DNA from: an uncultured Flavobacteriales bacterium
GTDB lineage: Bacteria > Bacteroidota > Bacteroidia > Flavobacteriales > BACL11
NCBI GenBank assembly: GCA_905478555.1
Contig: CAJQIZ010000017.1
Location: 19,828 to 83,827, forward strand
Reading direction: 5' to 3'
DNA: 64,000 nt
Within the stretch, counting starts at the first letter, position 1. Each line of letters begins with the position of its first letter. Positions 25,445-34,263 of this stretch are shown here, piece after piece. Below the pieces are notes generated by a model, which worked only from the letters and a program-made list of their open reading frames with translations, had not been told where the DNA came from and did not search any database. Made by a program: the position numbers and the translations under genes.

Positions 25445-27922
25445 TTGAATAAAAAAATATTTATACTCGTTTCATTCATTATCTTATTAACAGGATTTTT
25501 CAACAATTCGTATGCTACTATTTTCATATTTTCTTCTGACACATTACCAGACAACAACATAATAGAGCACAATATTGAACGAGAATGTAAAGATTCTATT
25601 AGACAAGACATAAAAAATGAAACCATTTACCTCTATGGTACTGCAAAAATTAAATATGGAAATATAATTATAACAGCAAATCAGATAATTATTGATTGGA
25701 AAGAAAATACAATATTAGCCAAAGGAGGGGAAGATAGCAGTGGAAAAAAAATAGGAAATCCCATTTTTTCTGAGGGAAAAGAAAGTTTTAAAGCTACCGA
25801 AATACTTTATAATTTAAAAAGTAAAAAATGTATTATAAAGAAAATAATAACCCAAGAGGGAGAAGGATACATACATGGACTAAAAGTGAAGAAGTTAGAA
25901 AATGATGTTCTGTATTTAAAAAGAGGAGAATACACTACCTGTGATGCAGAAAAACCACATTATTCAATAAGAGCAAATAAAATAAAATTAGTACCTAAAA
26001 AACAAATTATTACAGGTCCTGCCTACTTTACATTTTTCAATATACCTACCCCATTATTTTTACCTTTTGTTTATTTTCCAAATACAGATAAGCAAAGTTC
26101 GGGAGTTATTATTCCATCTTATGGAGAGAGTGCTAATTTAGGTTTTTTCTTAAAAGAAGCAGGATATTATTTTTCTTTAAATGACTATATGGATCTCAGT
26201 ATAAAAGGAGATATATACACAAAAGGAAGTTGGAAAGCAAAAACTAATTTACGGTATAAAAAAAGATATAAATATAATGGAAACCTAAACCTAAGCTTAG
26301 GTAATATAGTTAATAGTGAGGTTGGTTTTCCAGACTATAGAGTACAAAGAGATTTCTTTGTTAGGTGGAGTCACAGACAAGATCAAAAAGCAAATCCTAA
26401 TCTAAGTTTTTCTGCAAATGTAAATGCTGGTAGCAGTAGCTATCATAAAAACAATACTACTAACAACACTACAGATTATTTAACTAACACCTTTACATCC
26501 AGCATAAATTTAAGTAAAAGTTGGGACGGAAAACCATTTAACTTTTCTTCAAGCTTAGGACACAATCAGAACACTAAAACACATAAAGTAAACTTAACCT
26601 TACCAGATATTAATTTTAGTGTAAATAAAATATATCCTTTTAAAAGTATCGGAAATAAGGGAACAAAAAATTGGTATGATAATATCGGTATTCGATATAA
26701 TATGAATACCAAAAATCAGCTATCAACCACTGACTCTTTACTTTTTCATAGGAGTAATTTAAGCACTTTCCAGTCAGGAATGAGACATAAGATTCCTATT
26801 AGTTCTTCCTTCAAATTATTAAAATATTTTACTGCAACACAGAGTTTAAATATTTCTGAAAGATGGTATCTAAATCAGATAGAGAAACAATGGAATGGTA
26901 GTGAGATAATAACAGATACAATAAATAAATTTACTAGAGGAGGAGAATACAATTTTTCTAGTTCAGTGAATACTAAAATATATGGAATATCTCAGTTTAA
27001 AAAAGGTAAAATAGCAGCATTCCGACATGTACTAACCCCTAATTTATCTTTCACCTATAACCCGAGTTTTGAAGATGAAAAATATGGATTTTATAAATCT
27101 GTAAATTCAGATAGCTTAGGAAATACTACTATTTATTCTGTAATGGAAAATGGTATTTATGGCAGTCCCAGAAGAAATGAATCTGGAAATATATCTTTAG
27201 GTTTTGGTAATATATTTGGTTTGAAAATACGAAATAACAAAGACACCATTGAAAAGATTACAAAAATAAACCTTATAGAGAGTTTAAACATAAACTCCTC
27301 TTACAACATATTTGCTGACTCCTTAAATTTCAGCACTATAAAATTAAGTTTAAGAACAAAACTATTCAATAAAATAAACATCAGTTACAGTAGTGTTTTT
27401 GACCCTTATATTACAACTGAAAAAGGTAGAATAAATAAATTTGAACTTTTTGAAAATAAAAAGTTAGCAAGATTTAAGAATTCTAATCTCTCTGCAAGCT
27501 TCAGTATAAACGATAAATCATTCTCGAAAAAGAAAACCAAAACAGAAGAAAACAAAGAGGTAACAAGAGGGTTTTATCAGATACCTTGGAACCTTAATCT
27601 GAACTATTCACAATCTACAAATCTAGGAAACACTATTATTTCAGAAACTATAAAGACTAAAACACTCGGTTTTTCAGGAAATATAAAAGTAACCAAAAAA
27701 TGGAAAATAGGGTTTCACTCTGGATATGATTTTACAGATAAAGATTTTTCATACACTTCCTTAGATTTATACCGAGATTTACATTGTTGGGAAATGTTAT
27801 TCCATTGGATACCAACCGGATATCAAAGAAGTTACACCCTTACAGTTAGAGTAAAAGCTGATATGTTAAAAGATTTGAAATTAGAAAGAAAGAAAGATTG
27901 GATAGCTCCAAGTTTCAATTAA
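25445..27922 (+). CDS. lptD: LptD-like outer-membrane LPS-assembly protein
   Basis: An 825-residue protein with a signal peptide after the TTG start (NKKIFILVSFIILLTG). The N-terminal OstA domain (about 45-190: TIYLYGTAKIKYGNIIITAN, then ILAKGG, and KLVPKKQIITGPAYFTF) precedes a barrel of about 600 residues with PTPLFLPFVYFP and typical alternating aromatic strands. LptD inserts LPS into the outer leaflet. The TTG start is the only in-frame start with a signal peptide; no ATG precedes it. It is divergent from the amidase with tight packing. The 3' end overlaps the convergent glutamine amidotransferase by 4 bp. Confidence 0.87.
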   Translation: MNKKIFILVSFIILLTGFFNNSYATIFIFSSDTLPDNNIIEHNIERECKDSIRQDIKNETIYLYGTAKIKYGNIIITANQIIIDWKENTILAKGGEDSSGKKIGNPIFSEGKESFKATEILYNLKSKKCIIKKIITQEGEGYIHGLKVKKLENDVLYLKRGEYTTCDAEKPHYSIRANKIKLVPKKQIITGPAYFTFFNIPTPLFLPFVYFPNTDKQSSGVIIPSYGESANLGFFLKEAGYYFSLNDYMDLSIKGDIYTKGSWKAKTNLRYKKRYKYNGNLNLSLGNIVNSEVGFPDYRVQRDFFVRWSHRQDQKANPNLSFSANVNAGSSSYHKNNTTNNTTDYLTNTFTSSINLSKSWDGKPFNFSSSLGHNQNTKTHKVNLTLPDINFSVNKIYPFKSIGNKGTKNWYDNIGIRYNMNTKNQLSTTDSLLFHRSNLSTFQSGMRHKIPISSSFKLLKYFTATQSLNISERWYLNQIEKQWNGSEIITDTINKFTRGGEYNFSSSVNTKIYGISQFKKGKIAAFRHVLTPNLSFTYNPSFEDEKYGFYKSVNSDSLGNTTIYSVMENGIYGSPRRNESGNISLGFGNIFGLKIRNNKDTIEKITKINLIESLNINSSYNIFADSLNFSTIKLSLRTKLFNKINISYSSVFDPYITTEKGRINKFELFENKKLARFKNSNLSASFSINDKSFSKKKTKTEENKEVTRGFYQIPWNLNLNYSQSTNLGNTIISETIKTKTLGFSGNIKVTKKWKIGFHSGYDFTDKDFSYTSLDLYRDLHCWEMLFHWIPTGYQRSYTLTVRVKADMLKDLKLERKKDWIAPSFN

Positions 27923-28482
27923 GAATTTATCCAGTTTTCAATTATCTTTTTACCGTAATTGGTAAGAATAGATTCTGGATGAAACTGTACACCCTTAACA
28001 TCATATTTATTATGCCGGAACGACATAATTAAACCCTCCTTATTTTCAGAAGTAACGCTTAAGGAATCAGGAAAACTAATTTTATCAACTACCCAAGAAT
28101 GATAATGTGCTACTAAGAATTTATTTGGAATTTCTTGAAACAAACTATCTTCTATCTTTATTATGTTTTCAGAAGTAACCCCATGTTTTACCTTATTAAG
28201 GTTTAATAAACTCCCTCCACAAAACTCTGCAATAGCCTGATGACCTAAACAAATTCCTAAAATAGATTTAGATGAAATATACTTATCAAGAAACTTAAAT
28301 ATTATTGGATAATCCTTAGGTAAGGAAGGTCCTGGAGAAAGAATAATTTTATCAAAGTCATCTATTTCTAATGAAGAAATTTCATCTAATCTAACTACAA
28401 CAGAAGTATCTACAAACTCACTCACATAATGATGTAAATTATAAGTAAACGAATCAAAGTTGTCAATAATTAGGACTTTCAA
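27919..28482 (-). CDS. Class-I glutamine amidotransferase (TrpG/PabA type)
   Basis: A 187-residue glutaminase subunit. Motifs: ILIIDNFDSFTYNL at the very N-terminus, the nucleophile in GICLGHQ and the catalytic His/Glu in GVQFHPES. The start codon is TTG; the family starts at exactly that residue, so this unusual start is well supported. It supplies ammonia to anthranilate or aminodeoxychorismate synthase; trp genes are not adjacent, so PabA or dual use is possible. It lies 17 bp after the fucose-synthase remnant and may be read from the same transcript. Confidence 0.87.
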   Translation of the reverse strand: MKVLIIDNFDSFTYNLHHYVSEFVDTSVVVRLDEISSLEIDDFDKIILSPGPSLPKDYPIIFKFLDKYISSKSILGICLGHQAIAEFCGGSLLNLNKVKHGVTSENIIKIEDSLFQEIPNKFLVAHYHSWVVDKISFPDSLSVTSENKEGLIMSFRHNKYDVKGVQFHPESILTNYGKKIIENWINS

Positions 28483-28499
28483 TTAAATATATTTTCTAA

Positions 28500-28685
28500 T
28501 TACTCAGAAAGGTTTTCTAATACCATATCAATTCCATCTTCAAAAGAAATATCATGTTTCCAACCTAAATCATTAGAAGACTTAACTATAATATTTCTGA
28601 ACCCTTCTGATTTTAACAAATTTAAAATAACAGAACCTACCATACTATTGTGCGCAGCAATATATATTTTACTGTTTTTATCCAT
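28500..28685 (-). pseudogene. Collapsed remnant of GDP-L-fucose synthase (N- and C-termini joined)
   Basis: A 61-residue frame whose first ~38 residues (MDKNSKIYIAAHNSMVGS...EGFRNIIVKSSN) resemble the N-terminus of GDP-L-fucose synthase, and whose last ~23 (LGWKHDISFEDGIDMVL) resemble its C-terminus (LGWK.KISLEDG class). The ~250 residues between, including the catalytic Ser-Tyr-Lys, are missing. The NADP-binding GHRGMVGS has become AHNSMVGS, losing two Rossmann glycines. The frame is intact, so the loss was in-frame or the ends were fused later. It overlaps the upstream GT2 gene by 8 bp. It cannot be a working enzyme. Confidence 0.78.
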
Positions 28686-29454
28686 TTTTTTTTGGTCTTC
28701 TGAAAAATTGACTGATTTTTGAAAGAGGTTTTATAAATCGTAAAAGAAATGGAGGATTAATACCATTAATTTTCCATGACACATAATCCTCATGGTTCGC
28801 TCTCCATCTATTTCTAATTGAAGTATTACTAATACCACCATTTCTCATATTTACAAGAACTCTAGGAATATATTTAACCGAAATAGTGTTTTTAAACAAC
28901 AATCTCACCATCATTTCATAATCTGCAGCACTCTTTAATCTAATAGAATACAAACCGAATTTGTTATATATTTCTTTTTTAATAAAAAATGTTGGGTGAG
29001 GTAACATCCACCCTCTTCGAATCTTACATCTCTTAAATGGTTTTGACTCCCAATACCTTAAAATTATATCTGTATTATCTTTTGCTACATAAATTAAATC
29101 TCCATAAACAGAATCTAGATCATCATCTTCAAAAACTTTTACTACATCTGAAATCACATCAAAACAAGCATAAAAATCATCTGAATTTAATATCCCAATA
29201 ACATCACCTGTAGCAGCTCTAATACCTTTATTCATTGCATCATAAATACCATCATCTTTTTCTGAAATAAAATATGATATCTTATCCCCATAAGACCTTA
29301 CTATTTCAATAGTATTGTCTTTAGAATCCCCATCAATAATAACATGCTCAATATTATCATAATCTTGAGAAAGAACACTCTCAATGGTATCTCTAATAGT
29401 TTTTTCACTATTAAAAGTAACTGTAATTATTGATATTTTTATTTTGTTAGTCAA
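28678..29454 (-). CDS. Family-2 glycosyltransferase (GT-A)
   Basis: A 258-residue WcaA-type GT2. Motifs: ISIITVTFNSEKTI at the N-terminus, IDGDSKDNT, KDDGIYDAMNKGI, and the metal DxD as LNSDDF near 92. It would transfer an activated sugar to the growing repeat unit on the cytoplasmic face. The gap from the mini-ORF is 4 bp. Sugar and acceptor cannot be read from the sequence. Confidence 0.87.
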   Translation of the reverse strand: MTNKIKISIITVTFNSEKTIRDTIESVLSQDYDNIEHVIIDGDSKDNTIEIVRSYGDKISYFISEKDDGIYDAMNKGIRAATGDVIGILNSDDFYACFDVISDVVKVFEDDDLDSVYGDLIYVAKDNTDIILRYWESKPFKRCKIRRGWMLPHPTFFIKKEIYNKFGLYSIRLKSAADYEMMVRLLFKNTISVKYIPRVLVNMRNGGISNTSIRNRWRANHEDYVSWKINGINPPFLLRFIKPLSKISQFFRRPKKNG

Positions 29455-29458
29455 CTTT

Positions 29459-29599
29459 CTAAATTATAAAAACATGGCAATTACCATTAGTTCTGTCGTA
29501 TTTTACTAAACTACAATTGTTATTATCTATCCAATTTTGAACTTCTTTTGAAGAATATCTATATTCAAATAGAGTGCTATAAAAAAATGTTTTTTCCAT
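29459..29599 (-). CDS. 46-residue mini-protein coupled to the carbamoyltransferase
   Basis: A short ORF starting MEKTFFYSTLFEYRYS and ending CHVFII, with a fair share of aromatic and charged residues; no family recognised. Its ATG shares a base with the TAA of the carbamoyltransferase gene (TAATG), and the next gene begins 4 bp after its TAG, so it is embedded in the polysaccharide operon. The position and coupling suggest a real gene, perhaps a small partner of the carbamoyltransferase, but this is inference. Confidence 0.55.
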   Translation of the reverse strand: MEKTFFYSTLFEYRYSSKEVQNWIDNNNCSLVKYDRTNGNCHVFII

Positions 29600-31323
29600 T
29601 ACCTTTCAATAATTATATTTTCCATTACTAACATATCCATTTTAGTTCTAAGAAAACAGTTCAACGCCTCTTCTGGATTGTTTACAATGGGTTCATTTTC
29701 GTTAAAAGAAGTGTTTAATAAAATAGGGATTCCTGTTTTTTTATGAAATTCTGATATTAACCTATGGTACCTAGGAGAAATCTCTTTATTTACAGACTGT
29801 AATCTACCAGTTCCATCAACATGAGTTACCGCAGGTATAATAGAATATTTCTCCTTTTTTATATCAATCACTTTCTCCATAAAAGGTACTTCTTCATTTT
29901 GAATAAAATACTCTTTCACATATTCTTCTAAAATGGAGGGAGAAAATGGCCTAAAACTCTCTCTCCTTTTTATCTTTTCATTTAATAAATCTTTCGCATC
30001 TTTCCTACTAGGATCAACCAAAATAGATCTATTACCTAACGCTCTAGGACCAAATTCTGCTCTTCCTTGAAACCAACCAATCACCCCACCTTCTTTCAGT
30101 CTTGTCGAAACTCTATCAAATAAAATATCATCCTCTACTTTTTCATATTTAACTCTCTCTTTTTCCAAGCAAGAAATTATCTCTTTTTCAGTAACTTTTC
30201 TTCCAAAATATGCAGTTTTTATTTCTGGCATTCTTTTCTTACCTAAAATATGATTATACAAATACAATGCTGACCCAATAGATGTACCCGCATCATGTCC
30301 TGCCGAAGGAATATACATGTTCTTAAAAGGAGTATTGGCTAATATTTTTCCATTTGCAACGGAGTTTTGAGCCACCCCACCAGTTATACAAATAGTATCT
30401 AATCCTGTTTTTTCATGTAATTTTGTTAGCATATGAAAAATTAAATCTTCAGTTAACTTTTGTACGGAAGTTGCTAAATCAATATGAAACTGTTCTAAGG
30501 TATCCCCTTTTTTTCTTGATTTCCAGAACAACTCCTCCCATGATTTAGTATAGAGAGAGTCAACAGTTGGCTCCCCATTCTCCCAATCCATAGCGACCCC
30601 CTCTTTAAAATGTTTAAAATATTTTTCATTTAACACAAAAAAACCATCTGCTGTTTTTTCAATAATTGATGAAAGTTCTTTCAGATATTTAGCTTCACCA
30701 TAAGGGGCTAACCCCATCACCTTATATTCATCACCATAATTAGGAAAGCCCAAAAACTGAGTAACAGTAGTATAAAAAACTCCCAAAGAATGAGGATAGT
30801 TCACACTATCCAATACTTCAATTTTATTATCTGAACCAATAGCAGTCATAGTTGATGTAAAATCACCAAATCCGTCAATAGATAAAATAGCAGATTTCTT
30901 AAATTTTGATGCAAAAAAGGAAGAAGCAATATGACTTCTATGGTGCTCAATATTATATATTTTTGCTCTTATATCAGATTCAGAAACATTAAACATTGTA
31001 GCTAACTGACCTTTTACAGAACTTACTTTTTTAGAATTCATTAACCTATCAAAAATATATTTTAATCCTAACCTATTTTTCAGAGTATGTAGAACTTTTT
31101 TAGAAAAATTCGCATTCGGATTTCTCGAAATTGTCACATAATCTAAATCATCAATTGAAATACCTGCATCTTCTAAACAAAACTTTATTGCATGAGAAGG
31201 AAATCCTGCCCAATGTTTTATTCTTCTAAATCTTTCTTCTTCATTAGCACAAATAACCCTTCCATCTTTTAGTAAGCAAGCAGAAGAGTCACCATGAAAG
31301 GCGTTTATTCCTAAAATATACAT
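29599..31323 (-). CDS. NodU/CmcH-family carbamoyltransferase
   Basis: A 574-residue protein starting MYILGINAFHGDSSACLL, with the N-terminal kinase-like Carbam_trans domain (residues 1-350; EEERFRRIKHW, SIDGFGDF, CITGGVAQNS) and the C-terminal domain (GRAEFGPRALGNRSILVDPS, LLNTSFNENEPI). These enzymes put carbamoyl groups from carbamoyl phosphate on sugar hydroxyls. In a polysaccharide locus, it should decorate a sugar. The length is normal. TAATG coupling at both ends with its neighbours. Confidence 0.92.
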   Translation of the reverse strand: MYILGINAFHGDSSACLLKDGRVICANEEERFRRIKHWAGFPSHAIKFCLEDAGISIDDLDYVTISRNPNANFSKKVLHTLKNRLGLKYIFDRLMNSKKVSSVKGQLATMFNVSESDIRAKIYNIEHHRSHIASSFFASKFKKSAILSIDGFGDFTSTMTAIGSDNKIEVLDSVNYPHSLGVFYTTVTQFLGFPNYGDEYKVMGLAPYGEAKYLKELSSIIEKTADGFFVLNEKYFKHFKEGVAMDWENGEPTVDSLYTKSWEELFWKSRKKGDTLEQFHIDLATSVQKLTEDLIFHMLTKLHEKTGLDTICITGGVAQNSVANGKILANTPFKNMYIPSAGHDAGTSIGSALYLYNHILGKKRMPEIKTAYFGRKVTEKEIISCLEKERVKYEKVEDDILFDRVSTRLKEGGVIGWFQGRAEFGPRALGNRSILVDPSRKDAKDLLNEKIKRRESFRPFSPSILEEYVKEYFIQNEEVPFMEKVIDIKKEKYSIIPAVTHVDGTGRLQSVNKEISPRYHRLISEFHKKTGIPILLNTSFNENEPIVNNPEEALNCFLRTKMDMLVMENIIIER

Positions 31324-32483
31324 TATTTTTTCGTTATAAGGTTTAAGAATTTTTGAGAAATAACTTCAAAATCAAAATTTTCTTTCACATAATTCTTACA
31401 ATCTTCAGAGGTGAAATTTTCCTTTTTAATTTCATGAAAAGCATCACAAAATTCTTGTTTCTGGTTTTTAGCAAATATACCACAATTATTTTTATTTAAG
31501 TCTCTCCAAGCAGTTTTATCAGAAACCACAACTGGAGTTCCACATGAAAGAGATTCGGTAATTACAATACCAAAACTCTCAAAATCAGACGCTAAAGCGA
31601 AAAAACTACAACTACTAAGTAGTTCTTTTTTCTGGTTGAAATCAATTAAACCTATAAGAAAAACAGATTCCTCTAATTCCATTTTAGTTATCTGAAGGAT
31701 AAGGTTTTCTCTTTCCCCGTCATCACCCCCAGCAATTATTAATTTAGCATGTTTATTATCTTTTAAATACAAATCAAACGAGTTAATAAGAATATTAAAA
31801 CCTTTAATCTTATGCAATCTACCCATTGAAAATATCACATCTGAAACCTCACTAAACTTAGTATCCGTATATTTTTCAACTAATGGAATAAAACTGATCT
31901 TCTCCTGATCTTGAAATTCATTAAAATTTACTCCATCTGAGATTACTTCTACACTAGCATTAATTAGAGATTTCAAAATATCTTCTTTTTCTAAATAGGA
32001 AGAGGCTTGCCAAATAACTTTTTTACTGAATGGTTTTATTAAAATCTGTAACCATAATTTTTTAAAATATATTTTATTGTTTTCTAACGTAAATGAGGAG
32101 AAACTACCTCTAGGGCAAATAATTACTTTTTTCTTTAAAACCCAAGCAAGAAACAAAGATAATACTACCGTATAATGAAATAAATACTGAACATAAATTA
32201 CTTCAGATTTCTTTATATCCGAATGAATATTTAATAAAAATGATAGAGAGAAAAAATTAATAATTTGTTCGTGATAATATCTCACATAAATATTCTTAGC
32301 AAGTCTATCATGATTCTTAGTGTCTGTATTTTTTAATCTTTCTCTACCATTTGCATTAGTAGTAGAAACATAAATTTCAATCCCTTTTTCAGCTAGTTTC
32401 TTAGATAAATCCCAAGTAGCAGAGATGGGACCACCATAAAAAATAGCAGGATAAAAATGAGAAGAGACTAAACAGATTCTCAT
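31323..32483 (-). CDS. GT4-like glycosyltransferase
   Basis: A 386-residue GT-B enzyme starting MRICLVSSHFYPAIFYGG. GT4 features: FSMGRLHKIKGFNILI, LIIAGGDDGE, and the nucleotide-sugar EX7E-type segment SFGIVITESLSCGTPVV near 315. Its ATG-TAA overlap with the carbamoyltransferase gene implies coupling. The donor cannot be predicted. Confidence 0.88.
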   Translation of the reverse strand: MRICLVSSHFYPAIFYGGPISATWDLSKKLAEKGIEIYVSTTNANGRERLKNTDTKNHDRLAKNIYVRYYHEQIINFFSLSFLLNIHSDIKKSEVIYVQYLFHYTVVLSLFLAWVLKKKVIICPRGSFSSFTLENNKIYFKKLWLQILIKPFSKKVIWQASSYLEKEDILKSLINASVEVISDGVNFNEFQDQEKISFIPLVEKYTDTKFSEVSDVIFSMGRLHKIKGFNILINSFDLYLKDNKHAKLIIAGGDDGERENLILQITKMELEESVFLIGLIDFNQKKELLSSCSFFALASDFESFGIVITESLSCGTPVVVSDKTAWRDLNKNNCGIFAKNQKQEFCDAFHEIKKENFTSEDCKNYVKENFDFEVISQKFLNLITKK

Positions 32484-33214
32484 TTTGTAAAATATTTTTT
32501 AGTGTACCAATAATTTAAAAAATCATCTCCTCCTTTTAATATATTTTTAAACTGATTTACATTTAAAAACTGAACCAAACTTCTTCTTTTTACTTCAGGG
32601 AATACTTCATTTTCATAAATTCCAGGTAGTGAAGAATACTGCCTTTTATAACCAATTTCTTTTGATTTTGAAACGACATTTTCAGAAAACATACCCATTG
32701 GGTAGCAAAGTGACACTATCTCTTTTTCACATATATCTTCTAATATTGTTTTAGAATTAGATAGTTCTGAAATTAGTATCTCTACAGATAAATTCGATAA
32801 GTCTTTGTGAGAAAAAGTATGACTTTGAATATTAATTAATGGATTTTTAGACATAGTTACTAGTTGCTTTTTGGTTAAAAAATTATCTTCTCCTAAAAAA
32901 GAGGGAATTATAAAAAGAGTAATTGGTATTTTTAATCTATTAATAATATCAATGTTCTCAAAAATCCCTACAAAACCATCATCAAAAGAAATTTCAATTT
33001 GATTTTTCTCTTCCGTAATTTCAGGAACAATTTCAAATCCCATTTCCCGAATAATTTTAATATGTTTCTCAAACATCTCTAATGGAGTAGACATATTTGT
33101 GAATAACTTTGAAGAATGAATATCGTGATAAAATATAGCTTTACTATTCCTGGAATTCTTCAAATATCCAAAGATATTTACTATACTATTTTTAATCATA
33201 GTTGTCAGACTCAT
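32480..33214 (-). CDS. Polysaccharide deacetylase (CE4/NodB fold)
   Basis: A 244-residue CE4-type protein. Motif 1 ISFDDGF (near 70; catalytic base and metal Asp) and motif 2 SHTFSH (metal His pair, near 131) are intact; LCYPMG corresponds to motif 3. It overlaps GT4 neighbours by 4 bp at each end. It would de-N-acetylate a sugar of the glycan; site and timing unknown. No signal peptide is apparent, so it may act on lipid-linked cytoplasmic intermediates. Confidence 0.85.
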   Translation of the reverse strand: MSLTTMIKNSIVNIFGYLKNSRNSKAIFYHDIHSSKLFTNMSTPLEMFEKHIKIIREMGFEIVPEITEEKNQIEISFDDGFVGIFENIDIINRLKIPITLFIIPSFLGEDNFLTKKQLVTMSKNPLINIQSHTFSHKDLSNLSVEILISELSNSKTILEDICEKEIVSLCYPMGMFSENVVSKSKEIGYKRQYSSLPGIYENEVFPEVKRRSLVQFLNVNQFKNILKGGDDFLNYWYTKKYFTK

Positions 33215-34263
33215 ATTCCAATAAATTTAAATGATTCTAATAAATTTTTTTTGTACATTTCATAATTCCATTTCTCTTTCATTAACAGTGTTGCATTTTC
33301 AGAAAACTGTTTACACAATTCAGAATTATTATATAATTCTAACATTTTATCCTCTAATTCAGTCCAACTTTCAATCACAAATCCTGTTTCCTTTCCTTTT
33401 ATTAAATCAAAAACAGATCCTACTTCTTTATGTGCAATAACAGGTAATGAAGAAGCTAGAGCTTCATTTACTACCAATCCCCATTGTTCTAAAGTGGAAG
33501 GAAATACAAAAGAGGAAGAATTATGATATAATTTTAACAACTCATCTCCATAAACACTACCCTTAAATAGTATTCTTTCATTTTTATATTTCGTTTTATA
33601 AACCTCTAGATTTAATCCTCCACCAACTATTATTAACTCTGAATATTTGTTAGAAAAAGAAGACAAAAACCTTTCACACAGAACATCAACATTTTTTGTA
33701 TCTAATAACCTGCCAACAAACAAAAAAGTAAACTTATCTGGAAAGATCTTGTTTTCATGATAATACTTTTTATTATTCACCATCATAGGAATCATGAAAA
33801 TTCTTTCTTCTTTCATTCCATAATGAATGAATAAATCCTTATGTGTATAAGTTCCTCCAGCAAAACCTAAAACATATTTATTTCTAAAGATTATATTCAG
33901 ATAAATGTATTTAATTATTCTTTTAATTATATTATTTGGAATCTTTAATTGAGTGTCTGATTCAGTAGCAATATATTTCTTATTAACAGAAAAAATGTTA
34001 AATAAAAAGGTCAGGACAAATACATAATTATTATATCCGTTTATAATAACAAAATCATATTCCTTCCTTCTAGACCGAATAAATTTTATTTTCTGAATCA
34101 ATGAGAAATGCGATAAAAAAGTTGATGATGAAAGAGATACTTTAGTCATTGCTTCAGATTTGTTGTTTATAAAAGCATATTCTATACCTTGTTTTAAATG
34201 TACATTAACAATTAAATCAATTGTATAAGAAGCTGGTTCTACAAAATAACAAAACACTCTCAT
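33211..34263 (-). CDS. GT4-like glycosyltransferase
   Basis: A 350-residue GT-B protein. The C-terminal half carries FLFVGRLLDTKNVD, LIIVGGG, LFKGSVYGDE and EQWGLVVNEALASSLPVI (EX7E), as in GT4 retaining transferases. The N-terminus lacks a strong start motif. It overlaps both neighbours by 4 bp. Confidence 0.85.
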   Translation of the reverse strand: MRVFCYFVEPASYTIDLIVNVHLKQGIEYAFINNKSEAMTKVSLSSSTFLSHFSLIQKIKFIRSRRKEYDFVIINGYNNYVFVLTFLFNIFSVNKKYIATESDTQLKIPNNIIKRIIKYIYLNIIFRNKYVLGFAGGTYTHKDLFIHYGMKEERIFMIPMMVNNKKYYHENKIFPDKFTFLFVGRLLDTKNVDVLCERFLSSFSNKYSELIIVGGGLNLEVYKTKYKNERILFKGSVYGDELLKLYHNSSSFVFPSTLEQWGLVVNEALASSLPVIAHKEVGSVFDLIKGKETGFVIESWTELEDKMLELYNNSELCKQFSENATLLMKEKWNYEMYKKNLLESFKFIGI

